Source: Pseudomonadota bacterium (GTDB lineage: Bacteria > Pseudomonadota > Alphaproteobacteria > Caulobacterales > Caulobacteraceae). Taken from it: 10,665 nucleotides of DNA. Made by a program: the position numbers and the translations under genes. Positions 1 to 6,858 of this stretch are shown one piece after another. The stretch spans positions 1-10,665 of the forward strand of contig JAEYTM010000212.1 in NCBI GenBank assembly GCA_023434015.1, in the 5' to 3' direction. Under the pieces are notes generated by a model. The model was not told the DNA's origin, searched no databases, and saw nothing but the letters and a program-made list of their open reading frames with translations. The first letter of the stretch is position 1. Every line of letters starts with the position of its first letter.

Positions 1-371
1 GAGGCGACGGCGCGGATATTGCGGCGGACGTCATCGAACCCGCTCGCCTCGCCGAGGGTGACCACCGCCACCCCGCGACGCTCCAGCGCCCGGACCAGCC
101 GGGGATCGCCGCCCCAGTAGCGGATGACCACCTGGGGGTCGGCCGCCAGGGCGGATTCGAGATCGATGCGGCGCATGGGCAGGCCACGGGCCAGGTCGCG
201 CAGACGGGAGTCGGCGTCGTCGGCGCGCGTCGAGAGGCCGACGATCGCCGTGCGGGGGCTCAGGGCCAGCGCATACTGGTCCGAGCATTGATCGAGCGAG
301 AGGACGCGGGGGGCGGCCGCGGCGGCGGAGGCGGCGAACGCCAGGGCGAACGCCAGCGCCGCCGTGGTCAG
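1..371 (-). CDS. Periplasmic ABC-transporter substrate-binding protein, BtuF/FepB-like (N-terminal part, cut by window edge)
   Basis: About 123 N-terminal residues are visible; the rest lies to the left of base 1. An Ala/Leu/Phe-rich export signal (roughly residues 2-20) is followed by APRVLSLDQCSDQYALAL, the typical first strand and helix of the type III binding proteins for vitamin B12, haem or ferric siderophores (Peripla_BP_2 family). Further on, DPQVVIRYWGG and VAVVTLGEASGFDDV fit the same fold. The protein should bind its ligand in the periplasm and pass it to an inner-membrane permease/ATPase not seen here. No ATG, GTG or TTG lies near the signal sequence in this frame. The best start is a CTG at 371-369 that overlaps the stop of the upstream TetR gene as CTGA, preceded by a GGTGG that could bind the ribosome. 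The family call is fairly sure; the ligand is unknown and the start is tentative. Confidence 0.72.
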   Translation of the reverse strand, partial: MTTAALAFALAFAASAAAAAPRVLSLDQCSDQYALALSPRTAIVGLSTRADDADSRLRDLARGLPMRRIDLESALAADPQVVIRYWGGDPRLVRALERRGVAVVTLGEASGFDDVRRNIRAVA

Positions 372-1003
372 TCGACCACCAGTCCGTTGATCAGGCCGTC
401 GAGGGTGACCTCGATCAGTTCGTCGGTGTCGGCCCACTGGAACTTCGGCCGTGAGATCAGCAGCGCCACCAGACCGTGGCAGGACATCCACAGCGACTGG
501 GCCGCGGAGTGGTCGGTGCCGCTGCGCAGACGACCGACCGCGGCGATCTCGCGCACCACCCCGGTGAAGATGTCGTAGCATTGGATGCTCAGGTCGACCG
601 TGCCCTCAGGCCACACCCCAGCCGATACCGGACGGGGCGTCGAATAGACAAGCTGATAGGCGTTGGGATGCTGCAGGCCCCAGCGGATATAGCCCTCCAG
701 CATCATCTTGACGCGGACGACCGGGTCCAGCGGCTTGGCGGCGATGGCGGCGTTGCGGTCGAGAAGCTGCTTGAGCACCCCCTCGCAGATCTCCAGCAGG
801 ATCGCGCCCTTGTCCTGGAAGTGCATGTAGAGGGCGGTGGAGGAGACGCCGACCTCGTCCGCGATCTTGCGGATCGTGGCCCCCTCATAGCCTTCGGCGA
901 TGAATATCCGTTCCGCGGCCTCAAGGATTTCGGCCCGCCGCAGGTGTCCATCGCCCTTGGCCTTGCGGGCCGAACGCCGGGCTGTCGTCTCAGTCGCACT
1001 CAC
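368..1003 (-). CDS. TetR/AcrR-family transcriptional regulator with WHG-type C-terminal domain
   Basis: The protein is a 211-residue one-component repressor, the usual TetR size. The N-terminal DNA-binding domain spans about residues 22-69, with the helix-turn-helix in ATIRKIADEVGVSSTALYMH followed by the typical FQDKGAIL. The C-terminal ligand domain carries LWMSCHGLVALLI (about 171-183), which matches the W..HG signature of the WHG/TetR_C_33 group. I chose the GTG at 1003 because it gives a short basic tail and normal family length. The frame stays open upstream to 1192, but that extra stretch has no TetR character. The gene runs into the binding-protein gene with a 4-base overlap, so the two are probably co-transcribed and the regulator may control that transport system. 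A small palindrome 19 bases upstream of the start could be its own operator. The effector is unknown. Confidence 0.9.
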   Translation of the reverse strand: MSATETTARRSARKAKGDGHLRRAEILEAAERIFIAEGYEGATIRKIADEVGVSSTALYMHFQDKGAILLEICEGVLKQLLDRNAAIAAKPLDPVVRVKMMLEGYIRWGLQHPNAYQLVYSTPRPVSAGVWPEGTVDLSIQCYDIFTGVVREIAAVGRLRSGTDHSAAQSLWMSCHGLVALLISRPKFQWADTDELIEVTLDGLINGLVVD

Positions 1004-1021
1004 TGGGAATCCATCCGTTGC

Positions 1022-1032
1022 GTAAACCTTAC
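1022..1032. promoter_or_regulatory. Possible TetR operator: short inverted repeat GTAA-ACC-TTAC
   Basis: GTAAACCTTAC has 4-base arms (GTAA/TTAC) around a 3-base centre. It lies 19 bases upstream of the chosen TetR start, in the gap between TetR and the divergent methyltransferase. Autorepression from such a site is common for TetR proteins. The arms are short, so chance is possible. Confidence 0.25.
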
Positions 1033-1142
1033 CCACCCGACCCCAAAAGCGGCGACCTGACAAGTCCGGCGGAAGGTCTTGAGGGCAAAGGACTTCCGTC
1101 TTGGACTGGACGGGCGCGGCGCGAAGCGCGTAAGGCCCAGGC

Positions 1143-2054
1143 ATGAGCGACCGCAACCCCATCGTGGCCGAGACGCCGGGCGTGATGCGCACCGAGGGCT
1201 GGGGCGACTACGCCCTGCTGGACAGCGGGAACGGCCGCAAGCTGGAACGCTACGGCCCCTACACGGTGGTCCGGCCGGAGCCGCAGTGCATGTGGGCCCC
1301 GGCCCTGCCGGCCAAGGCGTGGGACGACGCCGACGCGATCTTCGATCCGGCCGCCTCCAGCGACGACGACGACGCCGGGCGCTGGCGGTTCAAGGCGCAG
1401 CCGAAGGACACCTGGCCAATGGCCTGGGGGGACGTGCGGTTCAAGGCGCGCTTCACCGCCTTCCGCCACCTCGCCTTCTTTCCCGAGCAGGCGGCGAACT
1501 GGGCCTGGCTGGACCGAAGGGTGCGCGGGGCCGGCGGCCAGCCGCGCGTCCTGAACCTGTTCGGCTACACCGGCGTCGCCAGCCTGGTGATGGCGGCGGC
1601 CGGCGCGGCGGTCACCCACGTCGACGCCTCCAAGAAGGCGGTCGGCTGGGCGCGGGAGAACGCGGAGCTGTCCGGCCTGGCCGACCGGCCGGTCCGCTGG
1701 ATCACCGAGGACGCGCGGAAATATGTCCAGCGCGAGGTCCGGCGCGGTTCCAAGTACGACGGGATCATCCTCGACCCGCCCAAGTACGGGCGGGGTCCGG
1801 GCGGCGAGGTCTGGCGGCTGTTCGAGGACCTGCCGGAACTGGCCGGGCTGTGCGCCGAGCTGCTGTCCGGCGACGCCTCCTTCCTGATCCTCAACGCCTA
1901 TGCCGAGCGGATTTCCGGCGCGGCCCTGGCCGGCCTGCTGGCGGAGAAGCTGGCGGGCCGTGGCGGCCGGATCGAATGGGGCGAACTGGCGCTGACCCAG
2001 GCCGACGGAGCGCGCCAGGTCGGGATGTCGTTCTACGGGCGATGGGCCTCGTGA
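1143..2054 (+). CDS. Class I SAM-dependent methyltransferase, RlmI/RlmK-related (probable RNA methyltransferase)
   Basis: This 303-residue cytosolic enzyme should transfer a methyl group from S-adenosylmethionine, most likely to a base in ribosomal RNA. The N-terminal 120 residues are family-specific and contain an acidic DDDD stretch near residue 74. The Rossmann core follows: motif I VLNLFGYTGVAS (136-147), acidic loop VDAS (160-163), TEDARKY (188-194) and motif IV ILDPPKYGRGPGG (209-221). DPPK resembles the RlmI/RlmK type. No PUA domain precedes the core, and the CSCS-like cysteine motif of the m5C enzyme RlmI is absent (the corresponding strand reads FLILNAYAERIS), so target and chemistry may differ. 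The ATG at 1143 has TAAGG seven bases upstream. The next gene, also an RNA methyltransferase, overlaps its 3' end. Fold is certain; the target is inferred. Confidence 0.88.
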   Translation: MSDRNPIVAETPGVMRTEGWGDYALLDSGNGRKLERYGPYTVVRPEPQCMWAPALPAKAWDDADAIFDPAASSDDDDAGRWRFKAQPKDTWPMAWGDVRFKARFTAFRHLAFFPEQAANWAWLDRRVRGAGGQPRVLNLFGYTGVASLVMAAAGAAVTHVDASKKAVGWARENAELSGLADRPVRWITEDARKYVQREVRRGSKYDGIILDPPKYGRGPGGEVWRLFEDLPELAGLCAELLSGDASFLILNAYAERISGAALAGLLAEKLAGRGGRIEWGELALTQADGARQVGMSFYGRWAS

Positions 2055-2842
2055 GCGGCCGGACCGTCACCTCCCTGTCCAACCCGACCGTCAAGGCGGT
2101 CCGCGCGCTGCACCTGCGCAAGGAACGCGACGCGACCGGCCTGTTCGTCGCCGAAGGCCTGAAGAACGTCATCGAGGGCGTCGACACGGGCCATGCGCCG
2201 ACCATCCTGCTGCACGGGCCCGAGGCGGCCGGCCACCCCATGCTGCGCAAGGCCGTGCAGGCGACGGCCGCCGACGGCGGCGAGGTGATCGAGGTCACCC
2301 AGGACATCCTCGCCAAGGTCTCGCGGCGGGACAATCCGCAGGCGGTGGTCGGCGTCTTCCGTCAGCTGTTCCTGCCGCTGGACGCGATCGAACCGCAGAG
2401 CGCGCCCTGCTGGGTCGCGCTGCACCGGGTGCGCGACCCCGGCAACCTCGGGACTATCGTGCGCACGGCCGACGCGGCCGGGTGCGGCGGGGTAATCCTG
2501 GTGGGCGAATGTTGCGACCCCTATTCGGTCGAGGCGGTCCGCGCGACCATGGGCTCCATCTTCGCCGTGCCGCTGGTCAGGGCGAGCGAGGACGAATTCG
2601 CGGTATGGCGCGCCCGGTGGCCCGGCTCGGTGGTAGGCACCCTGCTGAGCGCCACGGCCAGCCATGCCGAGGCGGCCTATCGCAAGCCGGCGCTGATCCT
2701 GATGGGCAACGAACAACAGGGCCTGCCGCCGGAGATGGCGGCCCTGCCCGACCTGAACGTGAAGATTCCGATGCGCGGCCGCGCCGACAGCCTGAATCTG
2801 TCGGTGGCGACAGGGATCATGATCTACGCCGCGACAGCCTAG
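2042..2842 (+). CDS. TrmH/SpoU-family RNA methyltransferase
   Basis: This 266-residue SPOUT-type enzyme is predicted to methylate a ribose 2'-hydroxyl in rRNA or tRNA using SAM. An N-terminal L30e-like RNA-binding domain (about residues 8-108; LSNPTVKAVRAL, LFVAEGLKNV) leads into the SpoU domain. All three SpoU motifs are present: RVRDPGNLGTIVRTADAAG (129-147, with the usual Asn135 and Arg141), LILMGNEQQGL (218-228) and IPMRGRADSLNLSVATG (242-258), which form the SAM-binding knot. Length is normal. Two starts are possible: ATG at 2042 (13-base overlap with the upstream gene, GGGCG nearby) or GTG at 2051 (a GTGA 4-base overlap). I took the ATG. The overlap implies translational coupling with the first methyltransferase. 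Which base it modifies cannot be told from this sequence. Confidence 0.93.
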   Translation: MGLVSGRTVTSLSNPTVKAVRALHLRKERDATGLFVAEGLKNVIEGVDTGHAPTILLHGPEAAGHPMLRKAVQATAADGGEVIEVTQDILAKVSRRDNPQAVVGVFRQLFLPLDAIEPQSAPCWVALHRVRDPGNLGTIVRTADAAGCGGVILVGECCDPYSVEAVRATMGSIFAVPLVRASEDEFAVWRARWPGSVVGTLLSATASHAEAAYRKPALILMGNEQQGLPPEMAALPDLNVKIPMRGRADSLNLSVATGIMIYAATA

Positions 2843-2861
2843 GCGGACGTCACGGACGGCG

Positions 2862-4088
2862 TCACGACTGGAAGCTCGCGGATCGCCGTCGATCGGGCGC
2901 GCCCCAGCTTCGGGCAGGAACAGGCCGATCGGCCGTCGCCCCGCGCAACACGGCCTCGATGGCGTCGGCCGCGCGCTCGGAGCAAGAGCGGTCACCGATA
3001 CCGAAGGTGTGGACGAAGGCAGCTTCCTGAAGCGGGCGATATAGCCGGTGGCTTCGCCGGGCGCGGTCGATCTCATCGAGGAGGGTGTCGACCGAGGTCA
3101 GAACCGGGCCGAATGCCCAGTGGGCGTAGTTCTCGTCGCGGGAGCGGTCGACGCCGTCCGGGTTGAGGAACAGGCAGGGCCGCGGCCGGCGGAGGAACTC
3201 GTAGACCTGGCTCGAAACGTCGCCGAGATAGATGTCCGCCGCCTCGGCATAGGTCATGTCGCAGCAGCGCTCGCCGCCCAGGTCGACATGGATATTGGGC
3301 GCGTGACGGTAGGGCGCCAGGGCGCGCCGGAGCCCCTCACCCGCTTCGGCGGCGAGGCGGACATGCGGCGCGAAGATCAGGTTGTAGCGATCCTGGCCGG
3401 CGAAGGCGGCCAGGACAGCGGGACCGAAACGGGGCCAGGAACTCAGGCCGCGCTTGAAGTGCGGATTGTAGAGCACGGTCGGTCGCGGGCGGTCGAAGCT
3501 CGGCGCCGCGCCGGGACCGGCGGCGGCCACCGCCTCGAACTTCGGATAGCCTACGACGGCGTAGCGGCCAGGTTCGATCAGGCCGTCCCGCAGCATCCGC
3601 GCCTCCTGTTTGGCGCCGGCGATCAGGACGAAGTCGAACTGGCGGATGCGCGGCTCATAGCCCACCGCGCGGTCGCCGGCCCCATGATCGGTATGGATGT
3701 AGAGCGGCCGGGTGACGCCCATACGCCTGAGCAGCAGGGTCGTGCGTTCGGGGCAGACGATGGCGTCGAAATCCATCAGGCGCGGGGCGAGCGCGGCGAG
3801 CATGAGGATCTTCGGCGGATGGTCGGAGAACGGGCCGGACCAGAGGACGTGGAAGACGATCCCCCGGGCGCCGAGGTCGGCGGCGAGGCGGCGCGCCCTG
3901 GGCAGACAGGCCGCGGTCGCCACGCCGACATGGACCTCGAAACCGTCGCGGCGGGACAGGGCGGCGGCGACCGGCAGGGCGTGGAAAGCCTGGTGCCACT
4001 GGGCGATCAGCGGGAAATACAGCCTGCGCCGGCCGCCCTTGCGCGCGGAGCCGTGTCGCGGGCCGATGGAAGGATGCCGTTGCACCAT
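2862..4088 (-). CDS. CDP-glycerol:poly(glycerophosphate) glycerophosphotransferase-like protein (TagB/TagF-related, GT-B fold)
   Basis: The protein has 408 residues and no signal peptide or clear membrane segment; the N terminus is basic (about residues 11-22). It resembles the family that transfers glycerol-phosphate or similar units from CDP-activated donors to cell-surface polymers. Supporting motifs are YIHTDHGAGDR (130-140; compare the active-site HG loop of TagF), YNPHFKRGLSSW (207-218), LIFAPHVRL (237-245, holding a second conserved His) and ADIYLGDVSSQVYEFL (284-299), which matches the D.SS.V.DF motif, followed by PCLFLNPDG. I chose the ATG at 4088; a TTG at 4118 in the same frame is also possible. 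It converges with the TrmH gene, with only 19 bases between the stops, and has no surface-polysaccharide genes beside it. The basic, low-complexity tail after about residue 385 looks disordered. Family level is fairly safe; donor and acceptor are unknown. Confidence 0.75.
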   Translation of the reverse strand: MVQRHPSIGPRHGSARKGGRRRLYFPLIAQWHQAFHALPVAAALSRRDGFEVHVGVATAACLPRARRLAADLGARGIVFHVLWSGPFSDHPPKILMLAALAPRLMDFDAIVCPERTTLLLRRMGVTRPLYIHTDHGAGDRAVGYEPRIRQFDFVLIAGAKQEARMLRDGLIEPGRYAVVGYPKFEAVAAAGPGAAPSFDRPRPTVLYNPHFKRGLSSWPRFGPAVLAAFAGQDRYNLIFAPHVRLAAEAGEGLRRALAPYRHAPNIHVDLGGERCCDMTYAEAADIYLGDVSSQVYEFLRRPRPCLFLNPDGVDRSRDENYAHWAFGPVLTSVDTLLDEIDRARRSHRLYRPLQEAAFVHTFGIGDRSCSERAADAIEAVLRGATADRPVPARSWGAPDRRRSASFQS

Positions 4089-4182
4089 GCGGGTTCCAGG
4101 CAAGTGTCGCTGCCGCAACGCCTAGCGACCGCGCCTCAGGCGCCGATGGCCGCTTCATTTGATTTCCGCCATCTGGCGGCTG

Positions 4183-4241
4183 GCTAGATGGGCAAAACCA
4201 AATGCGCCGCCAAACCCCGCGCCATGCCGCGCCGCTAGACC
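4183..4241 (+). promoter_or_regulatory. Candidate promoter and regulator-binding region of the PepSY/two-component operon
   Basis: Two elements resemble the Caulobacter-type -10 consensus GCTANAWC: GCTAGATG at 4183-4190 and GCTAGACC at 4234-4241. Neither has a clear -35 at the right distance; TTGATT at 4159-4164 is somewhat too far from the first. Just upstream of the second lies an A-rich stretch with a direct repeat of CCAAA (4198-4202 and 4210-4214, 12 bases apart), the kind of tandem site an OmpR-type regulator uses in place of a -35 box. The rest of the 178-base gap (4089-4266) holds a weak hairpin, CCGCC-ATCT-GGCGG, at 4166-4179. Confidence 0.3.
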
Positions 4242-4266
4242 GGAGGACCGCAGAAGGACATCCGAA

Positions 4267-4767
4267 ATGCGCCCTCCCTTCGTCGCCGCGGCGGCCGTAG
4301 CCGCCGGGATCGCCGGCCCGGCCCAGGCCCAGGCGCCGGCCCCCCGTCCGATCGGCGTCGCCAAGGCGGTCGCCGCCGCCGAGAGCGCCCTCGGCGCCCG
4401 CGCCTTCGAGGCCGAGCTGGACCGCGAACGCGGCCGGCTGGTCTATGAAATCAAGCTGGTGAAGGACGGCCGCGCCCTGGAGGCCGACCTCGACGCGATG
4501 ACCGGAGCCATCATCCGTCAGAACTCGCCCACCGCCTGGCGCCTGCCGTTCCGGTACGAGAACCTGCGCGCCGTGCAGACCGCCCCGCGCACCCTCTCCC
4601 AGACCATCGCCGCCGTGGAGGGCGCCACCCGCGGCACGGTGACCGAGATCGGGCTGGAGCGGCGCGGGCAGCGGCACTACTACGAGGTGGAGCTTGTCGG
4701 CGCCCAGGACCGCGAAATCCTCGTGGACCTGCGCACGGGCGCCATCACCCCGCGGATCGACGACTGA
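4267..4767 (+). CDS. Exported PepSY-domain protein (two PepSY repeats)
   Basis: The 166-residue protein has a Sec-type signal (MRPPFVAAAAVAAGIAGPAQA, likely cut after AQA near residue 22) and then two PepSY-like units. The first is about residues 31-85 (VAKAVAAAESAL ... YEIKLVKDGRALEADLDAMTGAII) and the second about 110-164 (LSQTIAAVEGAT ... YYEVELVGAQDREILVDLRTGAI). Each has the helix, two-strand, D..TG.I pattern of the fold. PepSY domains occur in protease propeptides and in small periplasmic proteins, where they are thought to inhibit proteases or modulate sensors. The ATG at 4267 is supported by AGAAGGA eight bases upstream and by the signal peptide; the open frame extends back to a TTG at 4159 without coding character. 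The response regulator begins 18 bases after its stop, so this is the first gene of the operon and may act on the kinase's periplasmic domain. Confidence 0.9.
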   Translation: MRPPFVAAAAVAAGIAGPAQAQAPAPRPIGVAKAVAAAESALGARAFEAELDRERGRLVYEIKLVKDGRALEADLDAMTGAIIRQNSPTAWRLPFRYENLRAVQTAPRTLSQTIAAVEGATRGTVTEIGLERRGQRHYYEVELVGAQDREILVDLRTGAITPRIDD

Positions 4768-4785
4768 TCCGCGCAGGAGCCGCCG

Positions 4786-5457
4786 ATGCACATCCTGGTC
4801 GTGGAGGACGATGAACGGGTCGCCAGCCATGTGATCAAGGGCCTGCGCGGCGCCGGCTGGCTCGTGGACCACTGCGGCGACGGCCGCGAGGCCCTGTTCC
4901 GGGTGGCGGCCGAGACCTATGACGTGGTGGTGCTCGACCGGATGCTGCCGCAGGTGGACGGGCTGAAGATCCTGCAGACCATGCGCGCCACGGGGGACCA
5001 GACCCCGGTGCTGCTGCTGAGCGCCCTGGGGGACGTGGACAACAAGGTGGCGGGGCTGAAGGCCGGCGCCGACGACTACCTGGCCAAGCCCTTCGCTTTG
5101 TCCGAGCTGCTGGCCCGGGTCGAGGCCCTGACCCGGCGCAAGACGCCGGTGCAGGAGACCCCCGAGCTCCGCCTCGCCGACCTGGAAATGAACCTGCTGA
5201 CCCGGCAGGTGAAACGCCAGGGCCAGGCCATCGACCTGACCACGCGGGAATTCCTGCTGCTGGAATATCTGCTGAAGAACGCCGGACGGGTGGTCAGCCG
5301 CAGCATGCTGCTGGAGGCGGTCTGGGACTACAACTTCGACCCGCAGACCAACATCATCGACCAGCACGTCAGCCGCCTGCGTCAGAAGATCGACCGGGAC
5401 TTCGCCCCGCCACTGCTGCAGACGGTGCGCGGCATGGGCTATGCGCTGCGCACATGA
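4786..5457 (+). CDS. OmpR/PhoB-family response regulator
   Basis: The protein has 223 residues. The receiver domain (about 1-115) shows the acidic pair in VVEDDE (Asp8/Asp9), the phosphoacceptor Asp51 in VVVLDRMLPQVDG, Ser79 in LLLSALGD and Lys101 in DDYLAKPF, so it looks fully competent for phosphorylation. The winged-helix DNA-binding domain (about 128-221) includes LTTREFLLLEYLLKNAGRVV, TNIIDQHVSRLRQKID and the C-terminal VRGMGYALRT typical of this family. The start ATG has AGGAG six bases upstream. The gene overlaps the histidine kinase by 4 bases (ATGA), a classical cognate pair. It most likely activates or represses envelope-related genes and perhaps its own operon through the repeats near 4198-4214. 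Regulon and stimulus are not visible. Confidence 0.97.
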   Translation: MHILVVEDDERVASHVIKGLRGAGWLVDHCGDGREALFRVAAETYDVVVLDRMLPQVDGLKILQTMRATGDQTPVLLLSALGDVDNKVAGLKAGADDYLAKPFALSELLARVEALTRRKTPVQETPELRLADLEMNLLTRQVKRQGQAIDLTTREFLLLEYLLKNAGRVVSRSMLLEAVWDYNFDPQTNIIDQHVSRLRQKIDRDFAPPLLQTVRGMGYALRT

Positions 5458-6809
5458 GCTGGGCGAAGCCTTGGCGCAGCCTGACGCTGCGGCTGACCCT
5501 GCTCTACATGGCGCTGTTCTGCGGCTCGGTCGGAGTGATGCTGGCGGCGCTGTATCTCGCCGGCGTCTCCCGACCGCTGGCCGAAGTCCACAGCCGTATC
5601 CAGACCGAGAGCGCGGCCCTGGCGGCGACCTATGAACGCGCCGGGCGTGACGAGCTGATCCGGGCGCTGGAGCGGCGCGCCCGCCAACCGGGCCGCACGC
5701 CCTACCATGTGCTGATCGCTCCCGACGGGGCGGTGGTGGCGGGCAATCTGATGGATTGGCCGATCGTGCGGGGCCGCGAATGGCTGCGCTACGAGTTCGG
5801 CACCTACGCCAGCGGGGCCGAGGAGGAGCACGAGGCGGTGATCCGCGACCTGCGGCTGTCCGGCGGGTACCGGCTGCTGGTCGGCCTCGACACCGAGGAC
5901 CTCGACGAACGCGAGGACCTGGTGTTCCAGGCGCTGTCCTGGGGCGCGGGGGTGACCCTGGCGCTGGGGTTCCTGGGCGGGCTGCTGATGACCTTCGCCG
6001 TCTCCCAACGCCTGGAGTCGATCACCAAGGCCGCCCGGGCGGTGATCGGCGGCGACCTGTCGGGGCGGGTGGCCCTGCGCGGCAGCGGCGACGACTTCGA
6101 CCAGCTCGCGGCGACCCTGAACGAGATGCTGGAGCGGATCGAGGGCCTCGTCGCCTCGATAAGCCGGGTGTCCGACAGCATCGCCCACGAGCTGCGCACC
6201 CCGCTGAGCCGGCTGCGGGCGGAACTGGAGGACCTGGCCGTAACCGACGACCCCGGCGAGGTGCAGGTCCGCAGCGCCGCGGCGCTGGAGGAAGCGGCGC
6301 GGCTGCAGTCGATGTTCGAAGCCCTGCTGCGCCTCGCCCGCGTGCAGAGCGGCGCGGGCGGCGACATGGCGAGCGTGCGTCTGAGCGAGCTGCTGGAGGA
6401 CGCAGCCGACCTCTACGGGGCGGCGACGGAGGATCGCGACCAGACCCTGACGACGGATATCGCGCCGGACCTGTCGCTGGCCGGCGACCGCGACCTCATC
6501 TTTCAGATGGTTGGCAACCTGCTCGACAACGCCGTGAAGTTCACCCCGCCCGGCGGCGCCGTCGCCCTCTCGGCCCGGCGCGACGGAACCGGGATCGTGG
6601 TCGAGGTGGCCGACGACGGTCCCGGCGTGCCCGCAGACCAGCGCGCCCGGGTGTTGGAGCGCTTCTATCGGGTCGCGCGGTCGGGACAGGCCCCGGGGTT
6701 CGGGCTGGGCCTGAGCCTGGTCGCCGCCGCCGCCGAACGCCACGGCGCCGAGCTGCGGCTGGACGACGCCGCCCCGGGCCTGCGGGTGACGATCCACTTC
6801 CCGACCTGA
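5454..6809 (+). CDS. HAMP-containing sensor histidine kinase, cognate to the upstream regulator
   Basis: This 451-residue inner-membrane sensor kinase has a first membrane segment at about residues 14-37, a periplasmic sensor region at about 38-160 with no recognised domain name, a second membrane segment at about 161-183 and a HAMP linker at about 184-236. The dimerisation domain carries the H-box SDSIAHELRTPLSRLR with His245 as phosphorylation site. The ATP-binding domain has an N-box NLLDNAVKFTP (355-365), a G1 box DDGPGVP (387-393), an F-box-like LERFYR (401-406) and a G2 box GFGLGLSLV (415-423). All kinase motifs are intact. The start overlaps the regulator's stop as ATGA, so the two are translated together. 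An exported PepSY protein as third partner suggests an extracytoplasmic signal (cation, peptide or envelope stress), which is inference. No strong terminator follows. Confidence 0.96.
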   Translation: MSWAKPWRSLTLRLTLLYMALFCGSVGVMLAALYLAGVSRPLAEVHSRIQTESAALAATYERAGRDELIRALERRARQPGRTPYHVLIAPDGAVVAGNLMDWPIVRGREWLRYEFGTYASGAEEEHEAVIRDLRLSGGYRLLVGLDTEDLDEREDLVFQALSWGAGVTLALGFLGGLLMTFAVSQRLESITKAARAVIGGDLSGRVALRGSGDDFDQLAATLNEMLERIEGLVASISRVSDSIAHELRTPLSRLRAELEDLAVTDDPGEVQVRSAAALEEAARLQSMFEALLRLARVQSGAGGDMASVRLSELLEDAADLYGAATEDRDQTLTTDIAPDLSLAGDRDLIFQMVGNLLDNAVKFTPPGGAVALSARRDGTGIVVEVADDGPGVPADQRARVLERFYRVARSGQAPGFGLGLSLVAAAAERHGAELRLDDAAPGLRVTIHFPT

Positions 6810-6858
6810 AACCGCGGCGACGCCTCTGGCGCACCCCGAGAACCGCTGCCAAGGTGGT

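Noticed and set aside
476..1060. Plus-strand open frame opposite the TetR gene
   Set aside because: It is antisense to a well-supported TetR gene and has no recognisable motif; long shadow frames are expected at this GC content.
1079..2041. An open frame continuing upstream of the TrmH-like gene, which would make a 587-residue fusion protein
   Set aside because: Its first 321 residues are an Arg/Gly-rich shadow of the methyltransferase, which is read in another frame and has clear motifs. The TrmH family starts at 2042.
1143..2054. Naming the methyltransferase rlmI
   Set aside because: It lacks the PUA domain and the CSCS cysteine motif, so only a family-level call is justified.
3048..4187. 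Long plus-strand open frame opposite the glycerophosphotransferase-like gene
   Set aside because: The composition is typical of an antisense shadow, and the minus strand carries the family motifs.
4089..4266. Possible attachment site or small RNA in the divergent gap
   Set aside because: No duplicated arms, integrase or stable long hairpin is visible; promoter elements explain it better.
5439..6797. Long minus-strand open frame opposite the histidine kinase
   Set aside because: It is Gln/Arg/His-rich antisense sequence without domains; the plus strand encodes an intact kinase.
6818..6832. Small hairpin CGCC-TCT-GGCG after the kinase gene as a terminator
   Set aside because: The stem is only four bases and no T-run follows, so it does not qualify as an intrinsic terminator.
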